Source: Dermanyssus gallinae
Taxonomy: Eukaryota; Arthropoda; Arachnida; Mesostigmata; Dermanyssidae
Assembly (NCBI GenBank): GCA_003439945.1
Contig: QVRM01006824.1
Coordinates: 372,001-436,000, forward strand
DNA length: 64,000 nucleotides
Reading direction: 5' to 3'
Positions 1 to 10,240 of the stretch are shown here, one piece after another. Position numbers and translations under genes: made by a program. Positions within the stretch are counted from its first letter, which is position 1, and the number at the start of each line of letters is the position of its first letter. Below the pieces are notes generated by a model. The model had not been told where the DNA came from and ran no database searches. It saw only the letters and a list, made by a program, of their open reading frames with translations.

Positions 1-186
1 CCTCCCACAGGTCAACGACGTCAGGTGAGACAAGTACGAGTATGATTAGCAGCCAGAGGTAAGCGAAAATGGAGAAAAAGGCTGTTACCGCAAACACCTT
101 AATGAGGCGGATTCGGCGCGTTTCGCCAGCAGGAATGGCTACGACACAAATGCCACAGATCACCAACAGATTGAAGGCTGCCGACC
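1..186 (-). CDS. Calx: Sodium/calcium exchanger, exon E (end of alpha-1 repeat, following membrane segments; partial)
   Basis: Read on the minus strand, the exon opens after a TTTTACAG acceptor (AG at 188-187). Its first two bases complete the Gly codon split with the exon ending at 531, then it reads SAAFNLLVICGICVVAIPAG. This is the second half of the NCX alpha-1 repeat, where exchangers carry GSAAFN followed by a hydrophobic helix. After the polar ETRRIRLIK loop comes another hydrophobic stretch (VFAVTAFFSIFAYLWLLIIL) and then VSPDVVDLWE, the usual exit into the cytosolic side. NCX proteins move three Na+ in for one Ca2+ out across the plasma membrane, and alpha-1 forms half of the ion pathway. 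The reading frame is open to base 1, so the exon runs out of the window. The large regulatory loop with Calx-beta domains and the alpha-2 repeat should lie beyond it. Confidence 0.95.
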
Positions 187-530
187 CTGTAAAAGCACAT
201 AATTTCGAAGACGACTTGTAGCCAAGATAGTAAAAATACTTAGCTCTGCATCATTCATGCATTATCTCAAAGAGCGTTATTGAATTATTAATTATCAACA
301 TAGTTATTGATTATAATAAAATAGGCTATGTGATGGCCTATGCAGCGTGTATGCACCTGCGTATAGCGGGGTCTTCCACTAGAAAGTGGGCATAGAAGGC
401 CTGCAATCGTCGTTGCCGTTTTGTCGAAGCTACTGATATTGTTTGTGATTAATAATATTCTCGTTGTTGTTTCTGTTGTTAATATTGGTTGTTAATAGTA
501 GTTGCTTTTGTTGCCCTGCCGACGACGTAC
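187..530 (-). other. NCX intron between exons D and E
   Basis: Bounded by GTACGT (donor at 530-525 on the minus strand) and TTTTACAG (acceptor ending at 187). It is AT-rich with short TTG-rich runs near 450-510. I see no other element in it. Confidence 0.85.
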
Positions 531-699
531 CGACGATCGTTCCAGGTCCAAGATCTCCTGCATGAAAGTCATTGCCCACAATTTCAATGATGCTTAGGAG
601 AATCTCAGGCGCGGACGAACCAAGCGCCATGAGCGTAAGATTAGCGACGGTTTCATTCCATACATTGACTTCAATTTCATCAGCCTCCCCACCAGCCAC
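531..699 (-). CDS. Calx: Sodium/calcium exchanger, exon D (alpha-1 repeat core)
   Basis: This is the diagnostic exon. On the minus strand it reads VAGGEADEIEVNVWNETVAN, then LTLMALGSSAPEILLSIIEI, then VGNDFHAGDLGPGTIVG. The block NETVANLTLMALGSSAPEI is the alpha-1 signature of Na+/Ca2+ exchangers; its Ser/Pro/Glu residues line the ion sites in this family. It is followed by the GDLGPGTIVG turn found in CALX/NCX. It starts after TTTACAG (AG at 701-700), in phase 0, and ends with the first base of a Gly codon before donor GTACGT. The 169-nt length (56 codons plus one base) matches the phase of the neighbouring exons. The segment before the signature (VAGGEADEIEV) is short and acidic and is less like other exchangers than the core. 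Confidence 0.96.
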
Positions 700-1572
700 C
701 TGTAAACCACCGCAGATAACCGCCACGTAAATATGGCGCTGTTAGAGTAACACTAGCTCGCCTGACACATGTACATTACACCACTTAAAGCACGCGTTAA
801 ATTAGATTAGCTTCACTTGAGTGTTAGTAAGCTATTGAAAATCAAGCGCTGATTATACGCTATGAAGTATACTATCGGCAATTTAGGGAAAAACGTAGCT
901 GTCCTTTGTCGTCGTGATTCACCCTTAGTAGTTTACTTTAATCTTACTCTGTTGTGGCCCAAACGAAGCTATTGGAAGGCAAATTCAGTTGCGTCCGATA
1001 ATGGATGGTATCTCGCCTTGTGAGCGAATTATCAACCAATAGGTTCCAGCGTTGTATACGGTATATGGAGCCTAGTACACCACACGTTATAACCCGAAGC
1101 TCTGGCGTCGATTCGTTACATTCAAATACGCTATCTCATTCAACGCTTTCTATCATGGCATTATTTTGTGTCTGAGTATCCATGAGTACAGCATGAGCCC
1201 CCTACAGCTATTTATAGCATAATTTAGTCAAAAAGTTAGTTACCAACCACCAACAACTGTTCGCCGCCGGGCTTCAAGTGGCATTCAAAGTAGTCTTCGT
1301 GCACCCGGACAACTCTTTGCTAAAATCAGCAATAACGACAGTGACACAAGTAAATGTTAGTAAGCGTAAGGTTAGTCGAGCGTAAGCGTGACTTGATAAG
1401 GCATGCATTATAACTGTATGAAGCGCATGAAAAGTTATTCGAGTTATACAAATAGTAATTGTTACATGTTAAGTGTGGTGGTTATGGATGAAAGGATTTT
1501 AAGTAAAACGATTCTATATATGCCGAATACATGCGGAATGAATGAATATATATGTACATAGCGTCCAATAAC
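700..1572 (-). other. NCX intron between exons C and D
   Basis: The donor is CAG|GTTATT (GT at 1572-1571), which is off-consensus at +3 to +6. The acceptor is TTTACAG ending at 700, with only a weak pyrimidine tract. Otherwise this is unique AT-rich sequence with no recognisable element. Confidence 0.8.
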
Positions 1573-1655
1573 CTGAGCTGAGAGTTTAATTTTGCGAGTT
1601 TTCGATGTGATTTTCTCGATTGCACACATGAAGATGTCAGCGACGATGGCAACAC
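1573..1655 (-). CDS. Calx: Sodium/calcium exchanger, exon C (first membrane segment into cytosolic loop)
   Basis: After a TTTCAG acceptor (AG at 1657-1656) the exon supplies two bases of a split Gly codon and 27 full codons: VAIVADIFMCAIEKITSK followed by TRKIKLSAQ. In NCX proteins a (V/I)A(I/V)(I/V)AD.FM..IE.ITSK segment follows the first membrane helix, leading into a basic loop before alpha-1. The 83-nt exon takes phase 1 from the exon ending at 5593 and hands phase 0 to the exon starting at 699, exactly as both need. It is small, but phase, splice sites and motif all agree. Confidence 0.93.
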
Positions 1656-2939
1656 CTGAAAGTTCAACAAAGAATTAAAGTTGAGTGAATGAAGTGCTTT
1701 GATATGTAATAATATTTTCTTACGGCGCATCTGATTGCTCGTCTGATTCGAGTGCCCTGGGAACGGTACGACTCGTAATCGAATGATCATGCTTGAAAGA
1801 CGTGCGAATGCTTGCAACAACCGACGGCAGCTCTGATTTCGTTACAACCGGATAGGCAATGCTTATCTAATAGCCGACCGCCGTGTGGGCTCGTTGTTGC
1901 CGGAGGTGAGGTAAGGCCAGGCATTGGGCGGAGGAGGTTTGTTTGGATCATGGACCATGAGTCGCATCATCTGCCTGCCCCGTGTATCTGCGCACACGGC
2001 TTAAAGGCCCGTGAGCAGGTCGGCCGCAGTGTCACCGGCTTGTCGTGAGGCTCGCGGCGTGCGCCGATGAACCTCGTGGCGGCATACTTCCTTCGGAGGA
2101 AATGGACTCCCACTCGAGAGCTAGTGAGCGCGCTTCGCGATACTCTGGGCCTTCTGGCACGTGTCGAGGATTTACCATGATAGCCATGAGAATACGACAT
2201 ACTCGATAAGAATACGCGATGACATCGCATTTCACAGAGCAGGAAACTGCCAGCCCGGAAAGGTGGCGGTGGGGCGGGGAAGGGGGTGGGGGTGAGGGAA
2301 AACACAGCAAAGAGGCTGAACGGATCACGAGACGTATTTGCTTAACAGATCAATATTCATTTTGCTTTGTTTTGCAGTGATTGTATGCAAAACGGCTGGC
2401 ACAGGAATGCCGATATTGCTACTGAAATGACTTATGTTGGTTTGCTAGTTTCATATAGCCGTTCAGTGCTTTCATTGCTAATTCCAAGAATTAAAATCAG
2501 GGAAACGGCTACTTGTCTGTCCTGGTGCGGCAGTGGTAAGATTAGAGTGAAGAGCAAATGATGCAAAGAAAAATCTTCTACGGGCATACTGGCGCGCTGA
2601 AAGAGTGCATCTCCCTAATGGCTTGGGCTGACCCTTATTTCGTTTTCTAACAGCTCCGAGTCGTTTATGGAAAAGAGCCATTTCTGGTTAGTTTCTATGC
2701 GGATTTTGTATTTTGCCTAACATTCAAAGCACCTGCGCGTATTCAATCACAGGGTTTGCTGAACGACAGGCTTAAACGACGACTTGGCGAGGACGCGGTA
2801 CAGTTGTTGTGTTTACGTCAACACCTCGTAGACGGTTTGCTCGGCTAGCGGGTGGATAGCCCGGAGCACACGTTGCTTCATTCCCTTGTTATATCACGAT
2901 GATGGAAGAAGAGAACTTCACGAGTATCTTCCCATCAGG

Positions 2940-4150
2940 CAGAGCGTTGGAGGATTGGCAGACACTAGAACCCGGGTGAGAGAGAGAGATGAAGAGTGGG
3001 GGAGCAAGGAAGAAAGAGTGAATCTGGCCATTTTCGATAACGCACACGAAAGGGAAGGATTTGGAAAAGAACTAAGCGAGACCAGGGTACATTGCCGACT
3101 GGTAGGTTGGCACAGATGAAAGAAAGAGGCGAAAAGTGAAGCCTGGACGGACGGGCGGATGGATGGATGGATAGATGGATGGTAGGCGGTCAGTGAGACC
3201 GAAAACGAGTTTTTTCCGCTGCCGCCGTTGCCAGCACCACCACCACAGCAGCCGCTGACATTGTCCCCGCTAGAGAAGAAGAAGAAGAAGACGACGACGA
3301 TGACGACGACAACAGAGTAAGACAGAGAGGGGAGAGAGAAACGGGGATAAGGAAGGCAAGCGTGCGGGAAAAAGAACAGGGGAAACGCCACAGTGACACG
3401 ATGGCCGTTGTGCTTCAGCTTCGGCAACGACTGCAGCGGCTGCAGCGGCGGCGGCAACGGCCGAGCCGCCAGCGGCGCTAAAAGCATATTGAGTGCACTT
3501 TGATGGGTATGATCGCAGTAGAGAGACAAGCAAGCACAACTATACAGAGAGCTTTGGGATGGATACTGGGGGCGGCGCTGGCTGGCTGGGTCATGGGCTT
3601 GTAGCGGCGGAAGCCGTGGCGGCGGTGCGCGACTCTGCCCGAGGATGAGGAACAAGGAAACCGACCGACCGACAGACAGACGAGCGGGCGGCCGAGTTGG
3701 GCAGGCTGACAAGCAAGCAGACGGACAGATAGAGATGGTTGGTGTGCTGCTGCTGCTGCTACTACAGCAGCGATGGGTGGTGGTGGTGACGGTAGCGGTG
3801 GGGTGCGGGTAGGGGCGGTTTGTGGAAGGCGACCGAAGGGGCGTCGGGCAAAGGACCAGCGAGAAAGAGGGAGAGGGGAAGAGGGGGAGGGGGGAAGGGT
3901 GGGAGGGAGGCAGGCAGGGAGCGAATGGAAGAAACACGGTCAGACAAACGGTACGGACGCATCGAACAAGGAGAACTCAGGAAAGCCGGCAGCCAGCACA
4001 CAGACGAGAACAACCAAGAAAGTAGACGACTAACGGGGAACGCCGGAGACGCTGCTGCCTCTGCTGAGGCCGGCTGGTGACGATCAGAGCCGCGGTGAGA
4101 ATGATGATGATAATGATGGTGATGATGTCGATGATAATGATGATGATCAT
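2940..4150. repeat. GC-rich simple-sequence island inside the NCX intron
   Basis: This stretch mixes GGAT/GGGA-type purine runs, GAC and GAA triplets near 3,275-3,315, GGT triplets near 3,775-3,800, G-rich runs at 3,870-3,930 and a GAT-type run at 4,097-4,150. On the minus strand it leaves a 339-codon open frame (2,918-3,937) made mostly of Ser, Pro, Leu and homopolymeric residues. I attribute that frame to nucleotide skew and not to coding. Confidence 0.75.
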
Positions 4151-4228
4151 GCCGAATACAAGAAAAAAGAAGAAAGGAAACGCAACGAGAACGAAGTGTA
4201 GCCGACCAGGACGAATCTGAGCAAATGG

Positions 4229-4231
<3 letters not shown>

Positions 4232-4263
<32 letters not shown>
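4232..4263. repeat. (TA)n microsatellite
   Basis: About 16 uninterrupted TA units, directly next to the GC-rich island of the same intron. Confidence 0.95.
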
Positions 4264-4266
<3 letters not shown>

Positions 4267-5592
4267 GAAGAGAGTAACGGCAGTAGCTGCTTCAGGGGTA
4301 AGAGACACAGCTTCTGCCCACTGCAGGGTCGTATCGGTGTCCGATAGAACCAGACCTGACTCAAGAGGTCGGACAGGATTTGTGTCTGCCGTCGTCCAAG
4401 GCAGTGAAGCCTTGGGGAGACGATGCGCCGCGAACATCGTTTTGCTGGTTTTGCGCTATAAGAGCAGTGGAGAAATATGGATTCGTTTTGCGAGACAAAG
4501 AAGAAACCTGTTGTTGTTGTCAAATGTGCGACGGCTCAAGGCATATTCAGCATTTAAACGACCCTAGTGCAATTTCAAGAGTAGGCTTGCATGCTTAACC
4601 TTCACTGCAATTTCGTTTCATTCGTTCGATGACTTAATTTAACAATAACGATTTAACTAAACATCAAAACTGTAAACATTCCACAGTACACTTTTACTTG
4701 TTTTGCAAGTGATATGGAACACTATATCATGTTCTATGCTTAATATATTATTTTAACTAAAATTGCAAAGCAAATTAGTATGTAGTGGCCACTCAGTATA
4801 AACAAGCGTAGGGCGGCAAATATTTCATTTACTACAAGGCCAATAGTCGAAAGTGTACTAGAAATGCACTCTAATGTCGTTATAATCCCGTCTGCTGTAT
4901 TGAAGTATTCAACATGATTAATTGCTGAAAACCAAGTGTGAGGTAGCCAATTAAAAAATCCTAAATGCCTTAGAGATGTGCGGAGAGAGAACACTTATTG
5001 AAGACCTGGCACTTAATAACACGCCTTCTACAGCGCATATTCTAGACTTCAATCGAGCCTATAGAGAAAACAGAAATTTAATTTGTAACTTAGAACTACA
5101 CTGATGGCCCATTCTTTTGTTCACAGAGCTGGAAAAGAGCCATGCAAAAAAACCGCTTGCTGACCTACCGAATAACTGGGCCCGGGTACCCACATCATAT
5201 ATGTATAAAACCCAGCTGTTTTAATATGGATGATGTGTTTGTAGCCTTTGTGAAGAGTGTGATATAGGACGCTAGTTGTGTGTGCAGAAATTTGCGAAAA
5301 TGTGCAGCATTTGTGCTTATCATTCAAAGTTAAATACATATTGTGAGACCAAAGTAGCACCTTGTGACACCTTATAAAACATAAATCAACTGTCTACCAA
5401 TTTTGTGATGAGATAAATGCTGAATTGAACTAGACGCTGGCCATAGTGCTTACGGAGGGTTCAATCTGGAATAGACAATCTAAATTTATTTATGCATGTG
5501 TATATGTCACCATCTCACGTCGTGGGTAGGAGTCAAAAAGGTAGGAATGGTTAGTGTTGTTCAGTCGGCGACTACATCTCGTTAGCACCTAC

Positions 5593-5728
5593 CGAGAAAG
5601 CAGTAGAGGAGACCGGCGAAGTAGAGAGCGGCTCGAGTGATCCAATGCCAGCCGCCCTCGTTGAGAATGGGCAGCAGAAGGCCAGGCCGGCATTCATGGT
5701 ACCATTGCGACGTATCGTTCATCGTGAG
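5593..5728 (-). CDS. Calx: Sodium/calcium exchanger, exon B (start of exchanger domain)
   Basis: The minus-strand frame reads LTMNDTSQWYHECRPGLLLP, then ILNEGGWHWITRAALYFAGL, then LYCFLG split at the donor G|GTAGGT (GT at 5592-5591). The (S/C)..GL(L/I)LPI and R..LYF.GL.Y.FLG patterns are the conserved N-terminal extracellular tail and first membrane helix of NCX/CALX. An N-glycosylation sequon (NDT) precedes them, consistent with an outside location. The upstream border is uncertain. AG at 5730-5729 would splice in phase 0 to the exon ending at 15,962, but it lacks a good pyrimidine tract. Alternatively the Met codon at 5,722 starts a shorter protein. Confidence 0.9.
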
Positions 5729-6447
5729 CTTGATTTGTTGACGTTCGTTCCCGGTTTATTCGATACTCGCCAACTAGAACTTGCTGAGTGATTTCAACTT
5801 CTGTCAAGTGAAAAAAAGTTCTTCACTCCAAAGACCTACATACATTCAGTCCTAGTAAAGCAGAGACACCAGAAAGAACGACGTATTGAATCGTTAGTTA
5901 TATTATTGAATCTATATATTCATTCTGTGATTTATAAATGTTTTCATAAACCACCATACAAACTGCTCACATAAAAGCCCGAAATAGCTAACATTATATC
6001 AAGACGATCACTTTATCGTTCAGAAATATCATGCTAACATGTCACTACGTAATGAGACACTAATCGACGAGCTGTATGAATTTCCATAGTAGGACAAGTA
6101 AGATCATTTATAAACGCCAGTAATGCACATAGTTAATAAGAAAATTGAAAACGATATGTTTTGTTCATAAGTTATAAATCACCATGGCAACTAGGAATGC
6201 ATGGTATTAGCACTATTGCATAACAAATATTAATACACACTTGGCCTGTGTTGTGTCAATATGATGAATAATGGAGTGTTGTAATCTACCATAAAACCAG
6301 AGAACTTCGTTTAAGCTAATATGTTGTTTAAAACAGGAGAGGAACAAGACAAATGAGACAACAGAAAAGTAGATGCCATTGTTCTCGGTAGCGTTTTTCA
6401 CTAGGTCATATCATCTTACATGAGCATTGTCCGTTATCATTGAAATG

Positions 6448-6745
6448 TGGCGGCGTGGTCTAGGGGACTAATTAACTAGTCACAGTTGTAATCTACCGGG
6501 GTGTCGCAGGTTCGATTCCTGTTGTTGATCGAATTTTCTTTGAGCGATGCTTATCGAGAATAGATGATAAATCATATACCGTTGAGAATCAGCGGCCGGG
6601 CTGCCGCTAGGACTGTTGGGGAAGCCCTCGGTGCACTAAAAGTCGGTGCATTAAAAATATGCTTCACAATAGGTTCCAGGCTCGTAGAGGACGGAGGATA
6701 GTCTAGAATTGAAAACAACCTCCTTAAAAATATTTTTAAGTTCTA
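6448..6745 (+). repeat. tRNA-derived SINE, copy 1 (full-length candidate)
   Basis: The head carries RNA polymerase III promoter boxes: an A box TGGTCTAGGGG at 6,456-6,466 and a perfect B box GGTTCGATTCC at 6,509-6,519. Their spacing is longer than in a normal tRNA, and no clean cloverleaf can be drawn. The body starts with GAATTTTCTTTGAGCGATGC and ends with CCTCCTTAAAAATATTTTTA, both shared with the copy near 16.5 kb. The same body start recurs inverted near 56.9 kb. A shared non-tRNA body behind a pol III head at dispersed sites is the definition of a tRNA-derived SINE. No target-site duplication is obvious. The element lies in the sense-opposite orientation inside the NCX intron. Confidence 0.85.
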
Positions 6746-8155
6746 GTTATCATTGAAAATTTAAGATGAGGCTTAAGCAGTCACGTGTGGTTACGATATT
6801 TTTATAGACACCAAAATGGATCATCATGAGCGGACTATTTTATATTAGTTGACACTATATGTGTTGGAATTAATCAATTAACAGTAAAATCTAAGTGTTG
6901 TTGGTGAAAAGTAAGCAGGAAAGTAGCATATGAAATAATAGCCTGTCATTTTTTGTTTGCTCCGTTCTAGAGTTCACCTGTTGTAGGACATTAGTCAGTT
7001 CATAAAACAGTCGCTTACGCCAACGTCATTTAGCGTGCTCAAAATATTCAACGATGTTTGTAGAATTTCTAATCATATTTACAACTATGTATTTTATATA
7101 TATTGTATTATTATTGTTCTGTAGTTGCGCTATAGCCATATTGCGTAGAAGGCTTATCTGAAGTTTGTGCTATAGCTGCATATATGAAACCGTTGAAATG
7201 CGTAGACACTGTACCTTGCTTCGAGAAAAGAAATGCTCGCAAATATTTTGTTGGAAGATCTACGAAATGAAGGCAATAGGCCTTTAAGATGACCTGCAGG
7301 ATGTAAAAGTCAGCTGATCATCTGGCGGAAAGATCTACCATCCTTTCATCCACGACCACCTTGGCAATTCAATTGCTTAACTAAGAAATAAGTTAAGTGC
7401 TGCACATTACTAACCACGTGTACACGCGGCCTGAGTTGAAACGTGCACTTGATTTACGTGCATTGCGCCTATCCGCTCGGGATCCTTCCAAGTTTCTATG
7501 GAGTAGACGGGTGTGAGGTCAGCTTCCGGCTAGAGCCAGTCACATTATGTACACATACATTTTAGTGCATGTCTATACAATATTATTGCACTAATTTCAC
7601 AACGCTATATGATCTCATTGCTAATCCTCAGCCCGTTGAGAAACAGTCAAGAAAAGGATGACTGGTACCTTCGTTAGTTGGTAGATATATACGGTCGATC
7701 GACTATGATATCGTTATCCTTCTCTCTCTCCCGTCTCTTCACGGCAACGCTCGGGTTAGCACGAGCGCAGATGTTGCATATGGAAACTCGTCACCTCAGT
7801 CAAGATTCACTGGCCCCGCCCAACCAATTATCACGTTTTGTAAAAAAAATATTAGCTTATTACGTGGCAAAATATTTTAAAACTAATGGTCGTTTCACGC
7901 AGTTTGATATCCCAAAATCCTATGGAAACGAAATCGATTAATGTTATTTAAATGGTTACAAACTTATAGAAAATACGAGTGCAAACATTACAGCCGAAAG
8001 TTAAAAACGTATAATGTAAACCATCAATATCGAATTCAATTTGTTTATTTTTTATAGACCACGTGGGAAGAAAGATGTTCAGTCTCCTGTAAAAACTACT
8101 GGTTTATTTACATTTGAGAATAATTTGCTCAGGGAGGGCACCCACACAGCAGTAG

Positions 8156-8341
8156 GTGCAAAGTTTATATTTACTTGGCGCAAGGAGGAAGGATATTTTC
8201 CGGCACTTCGACTCAGAAATATCAGTGCAGCGTGCACACGAAGTTCTACAGGCATTAGATCCCATCAATATCGTCAACAATGCACGGCATCTAGTCAAAA
8301 TCATTCGATCAACAGTTCGCTTTCTTCATTTTAAATCCTAA
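8156..8341 (+). other. Short coding-like open frame of unknown nature
   Basis: A 61-codon frame (QSLYLLGARRKDIFRHFDSE onward) with ordinary amino-acid composition ends at TAA. It is preceded by an in-frame TAG that overlaps an acceptor-like CAGCAGTAG|GTG. It could be the last exon of something, a degraded transposable-element ORF, or chance. I recognise no family. Confidence 0.2.
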
Positions 8342-8396
8342 AAAATAACAGATCGTAGCTTAATAGGTTCAGCAGTCAGCAAGAAACGAAATTAAT

Positions 8397-8398
8397 TA

Positions 8399-8421
<23 letters not shown>
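8397..8421. repeat. (TA)n microsatellite at the 3' junction of a LINE copy
   Basis: About 12 TA units immediately followed by ten T residues (8,421-8,430), which are the A-tail of the minus-strand LINE copy ending here. Confidence 0.93.
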
Positions 8422-8424
<3 letters not shown>

Positions 8425-8429
<5 letters not shown>

Positions 8430-8886
8430 TGCAATAACTTTGCATTTCAAGATGATACATAATTACAATACAGTCATCATACAATTTTAACACTTCAGCG
8501 ACCGTCCTACCGGGCGAGAAAGTGCAAATACCGCCGTTGCGTCGCTAGCAGCTCGCTGCGTGCTATTTAGCGCATATCTGCGAGCAGAACCGGCAACGAC
8601 ATTGATAGCCAATTTGGTGAAATCCTTGAGTCGAACACACCAAGTGATGATAGCCATGCACAATGTACCTTGTGTACACGTGCCGGCTAGTGCATGCCAT
8701 TCCATCCCAAAGCTCCCTGGCGAGGTACACGTCTAACTGCGCTACCTCAGCCAAGGCCTCGGTCACTTTTCCCTGCCACTCTAACAAAAATTGTTGGAGT
8801 GGTTCAGTAATAGGTGACCTAAGCCTGACTCTGATTGTTTCCACTGCCGGTCCGCAGCCCGCTAGCAAGTACAATTGCGGTCTTCT
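8425..8886 (-). pseudogene. 5'-truncated LINE tail with Cys/His-rich C-terminal domain, copy at 8.5 kb
   Basis: The minus-strand frame encodes the last part of a non-LTR retrotransposon protein: YLLAGCGPAVETIRVRLRSP, a spacer, then RHVYTRYIVHGYHHLVC and a Cys-rich tail. The tail follows C-x11-C-x-C-x2-C-x3-C-x3-H-x3-C, with a nonsense codon (TAG) just before the His. It aligns residue by residue with the C-terminus of the longer copy at 10.3 kb but differs enough to be another subfamily. The 5' cut falls at 8,886, directly against (TA)7. The 3' end has an A-run directly against (TA)12. It is therefore inserted in, or bounded on both sides by, a TA microsatellite. Confidence 0.85.
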
Positions 8887-8949
8887 TATATATATATATA
8901 TTCAATCATTCACGGTCGGATCATGACATTTGGGTCCCTGCGCTATATA

Positions 8950-9006
<57 letters not shown>

Positions 9007-9035
9007 TTCTATACATATATATATATGTATATATA
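8887..9035. repeat. (TA)n-rich cluster between a LINE copy and a mariner end
   Basis: (TA)7 at 8,887-8,900, then a 45-bp non-repeat segment, then interrupted (TA)n from about 8,943 to 9,035 with CA, CG and TTC interruptions. The last TA (9,034-9,035) abuts the mariner inverted-repeat end. Confidence 0.9.
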
Positions 9036-9660
9036 CAGGGTGTTCCTATTTGTGTGTCCAAAACGCTAGAGTATGGTCAAACTCGGTGAGAAAATGATTT
9101 TTGCCAATAGAAAGGGGTAGCGGAAATGCTCCGTATAGGAGTGAGATAATTTTTTTTAATTGTTATTTTAGGGGGGGGCATGTTCCGACATACGTTTGCA
9201 AAATGCACGATTGTGAGAAAACGCATTCTTCAATTGAAAAACCGAGCACACCGGCGCATTCGGGAGAAAATTCTATTTTTTAACTATACCTGACCTAAGC
9301 GAGCGCAATGACTATTGTGATATTAAGAAGATATTGCAAAATTATAATTTCACTTTTGCATGTCTAAACTTTAACGCCCTGGTTCTCAACATTTTTCCAT
9401 TACGCATACAAAACTAATACGTCCAGACGAACGTATATTTTTAGTAAATCATTTTGGTACCAAATTGGAAGGGCTGACACCCGTGGTTGCAGAGTAACTC
9501 AAATCTACCTAGGGCCATATCGGGTGTGAGTGCACACATGCAGCTACTATATTCGCCTTCTTTGTCAATCAAGTTACTCGTCAAACCTGTAGAAGCTCAA
9601 ACAAATATTTATTTTACTTTAAATATTGCTCGTACGAATGCCCGCCAGCCAATAAGCACA
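9036..9660 (-). mobile_element. Tc1/mariner (DD41D-type) 3'-end fragment, inverted relative to the 12.5-kb copy
   Basis: Starting with CAGGGTGTTCCTATTTGTGT at a TA, this segment is an inverted copy of 13,579-14,201. It contains the terminal inverted repeat, the whole 3' untranslated region and the last codons of the transposase. Over the first ~82 bases I count four mismatches between the two copies. Identity stops at 9,660, just inside the transposase coding region. The 5' part of this copy, including the catalytic domain, is missing, so it cannot move itself. It could still supply a terminal repeat. Confidence 0.9.
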
Positions 9661-10240
9661 CTGAGCTGTGTGTCTGTACGATAGCAGCCTTCGCTAAGCA
9701 GCGCGAGCATACATAGCGTCGACTAGAGCAAAGGCAAAGCAAGCTAAACCCATGGTGGGAAATAGAAAATGCCTGCACTCCTGTAACAAAAACGCGGAGG
9801 CTCACTAAATGCTCAGGCAATTTATGATACGGTGACGAAGTTATACATAACGTATCGACAGAACAGCTTACTATTGGCGCCGTCGATGTCTACCGAGCAT
9901 CCAATCCAACGTACACCTCGACGACTAAGGTACTGTCATCAGCCAGAACATCAACATCGTCATAAACAACTCTGTAAAATGACACGACAGCCGACCGAGC
10001 ACATCATTGAACGTGCATCTTATCTTACGAGAAAAAGGGAAGATCCGATTCCATCGTTTAACATTGTTACTATACGAGCGCTACAGCTTTCCTTGAGTAA
10101 ATAAATAGGCCGAGGAAGCATGGCCTAATATCCATTCTTTGCTCGGCTGCGCGACGCGCTAGACGTACGTCGTTTGTTTTCGGTCATCGTTCGTAAGTCT
10201 TTCGTAATCGCCTAGCTGAGTCTACATTCTCCAATTATCA
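9661..10240. other. Unassigned sequence inside the composite unit
   Basis: About 580 bases between the broken mariner arm and the 3' end of the LINE at 10.3 kb. It is not AT-repeat and not similar by eye to the other elements in the window. Two short overlapping frames (9,832-10,104 and 9,614-9,820) show no recognisable domain. Confidence 0.4.

Larger units (their letters stand above)
1656..5592 (-). other. NCX intron between exons B and C
   Basis: Donor G|GTAGGT at 5592-5587; acceptor TTTCAG ending at 1656. It contains a GC-rich, purine/pyrimidine-skewed simple-sequence island (about 2,940-4,150) and a (TA)n tract at 4,232-4,263. The rest (1,660-2,900 and 4,300-5,590) shows no recognisable gene or repeat. 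Confidence 0.8.

Noticed and set aside
2918..3937. 339-codon open frame on the minus strand
   Set aside because: Composition is dominated by Ser/Pro/Leu/Cys runs from purine/pyrimidine-skewed repeats, other frames over the same bases are also open, and there is no domain or splice context.
6448..6530. Functional tRNA gene at the SINE head
   Set aside because: A and B boxes are too far apart, the acceptor stem does not pair by eye, and the same body follows in dispersed copies.
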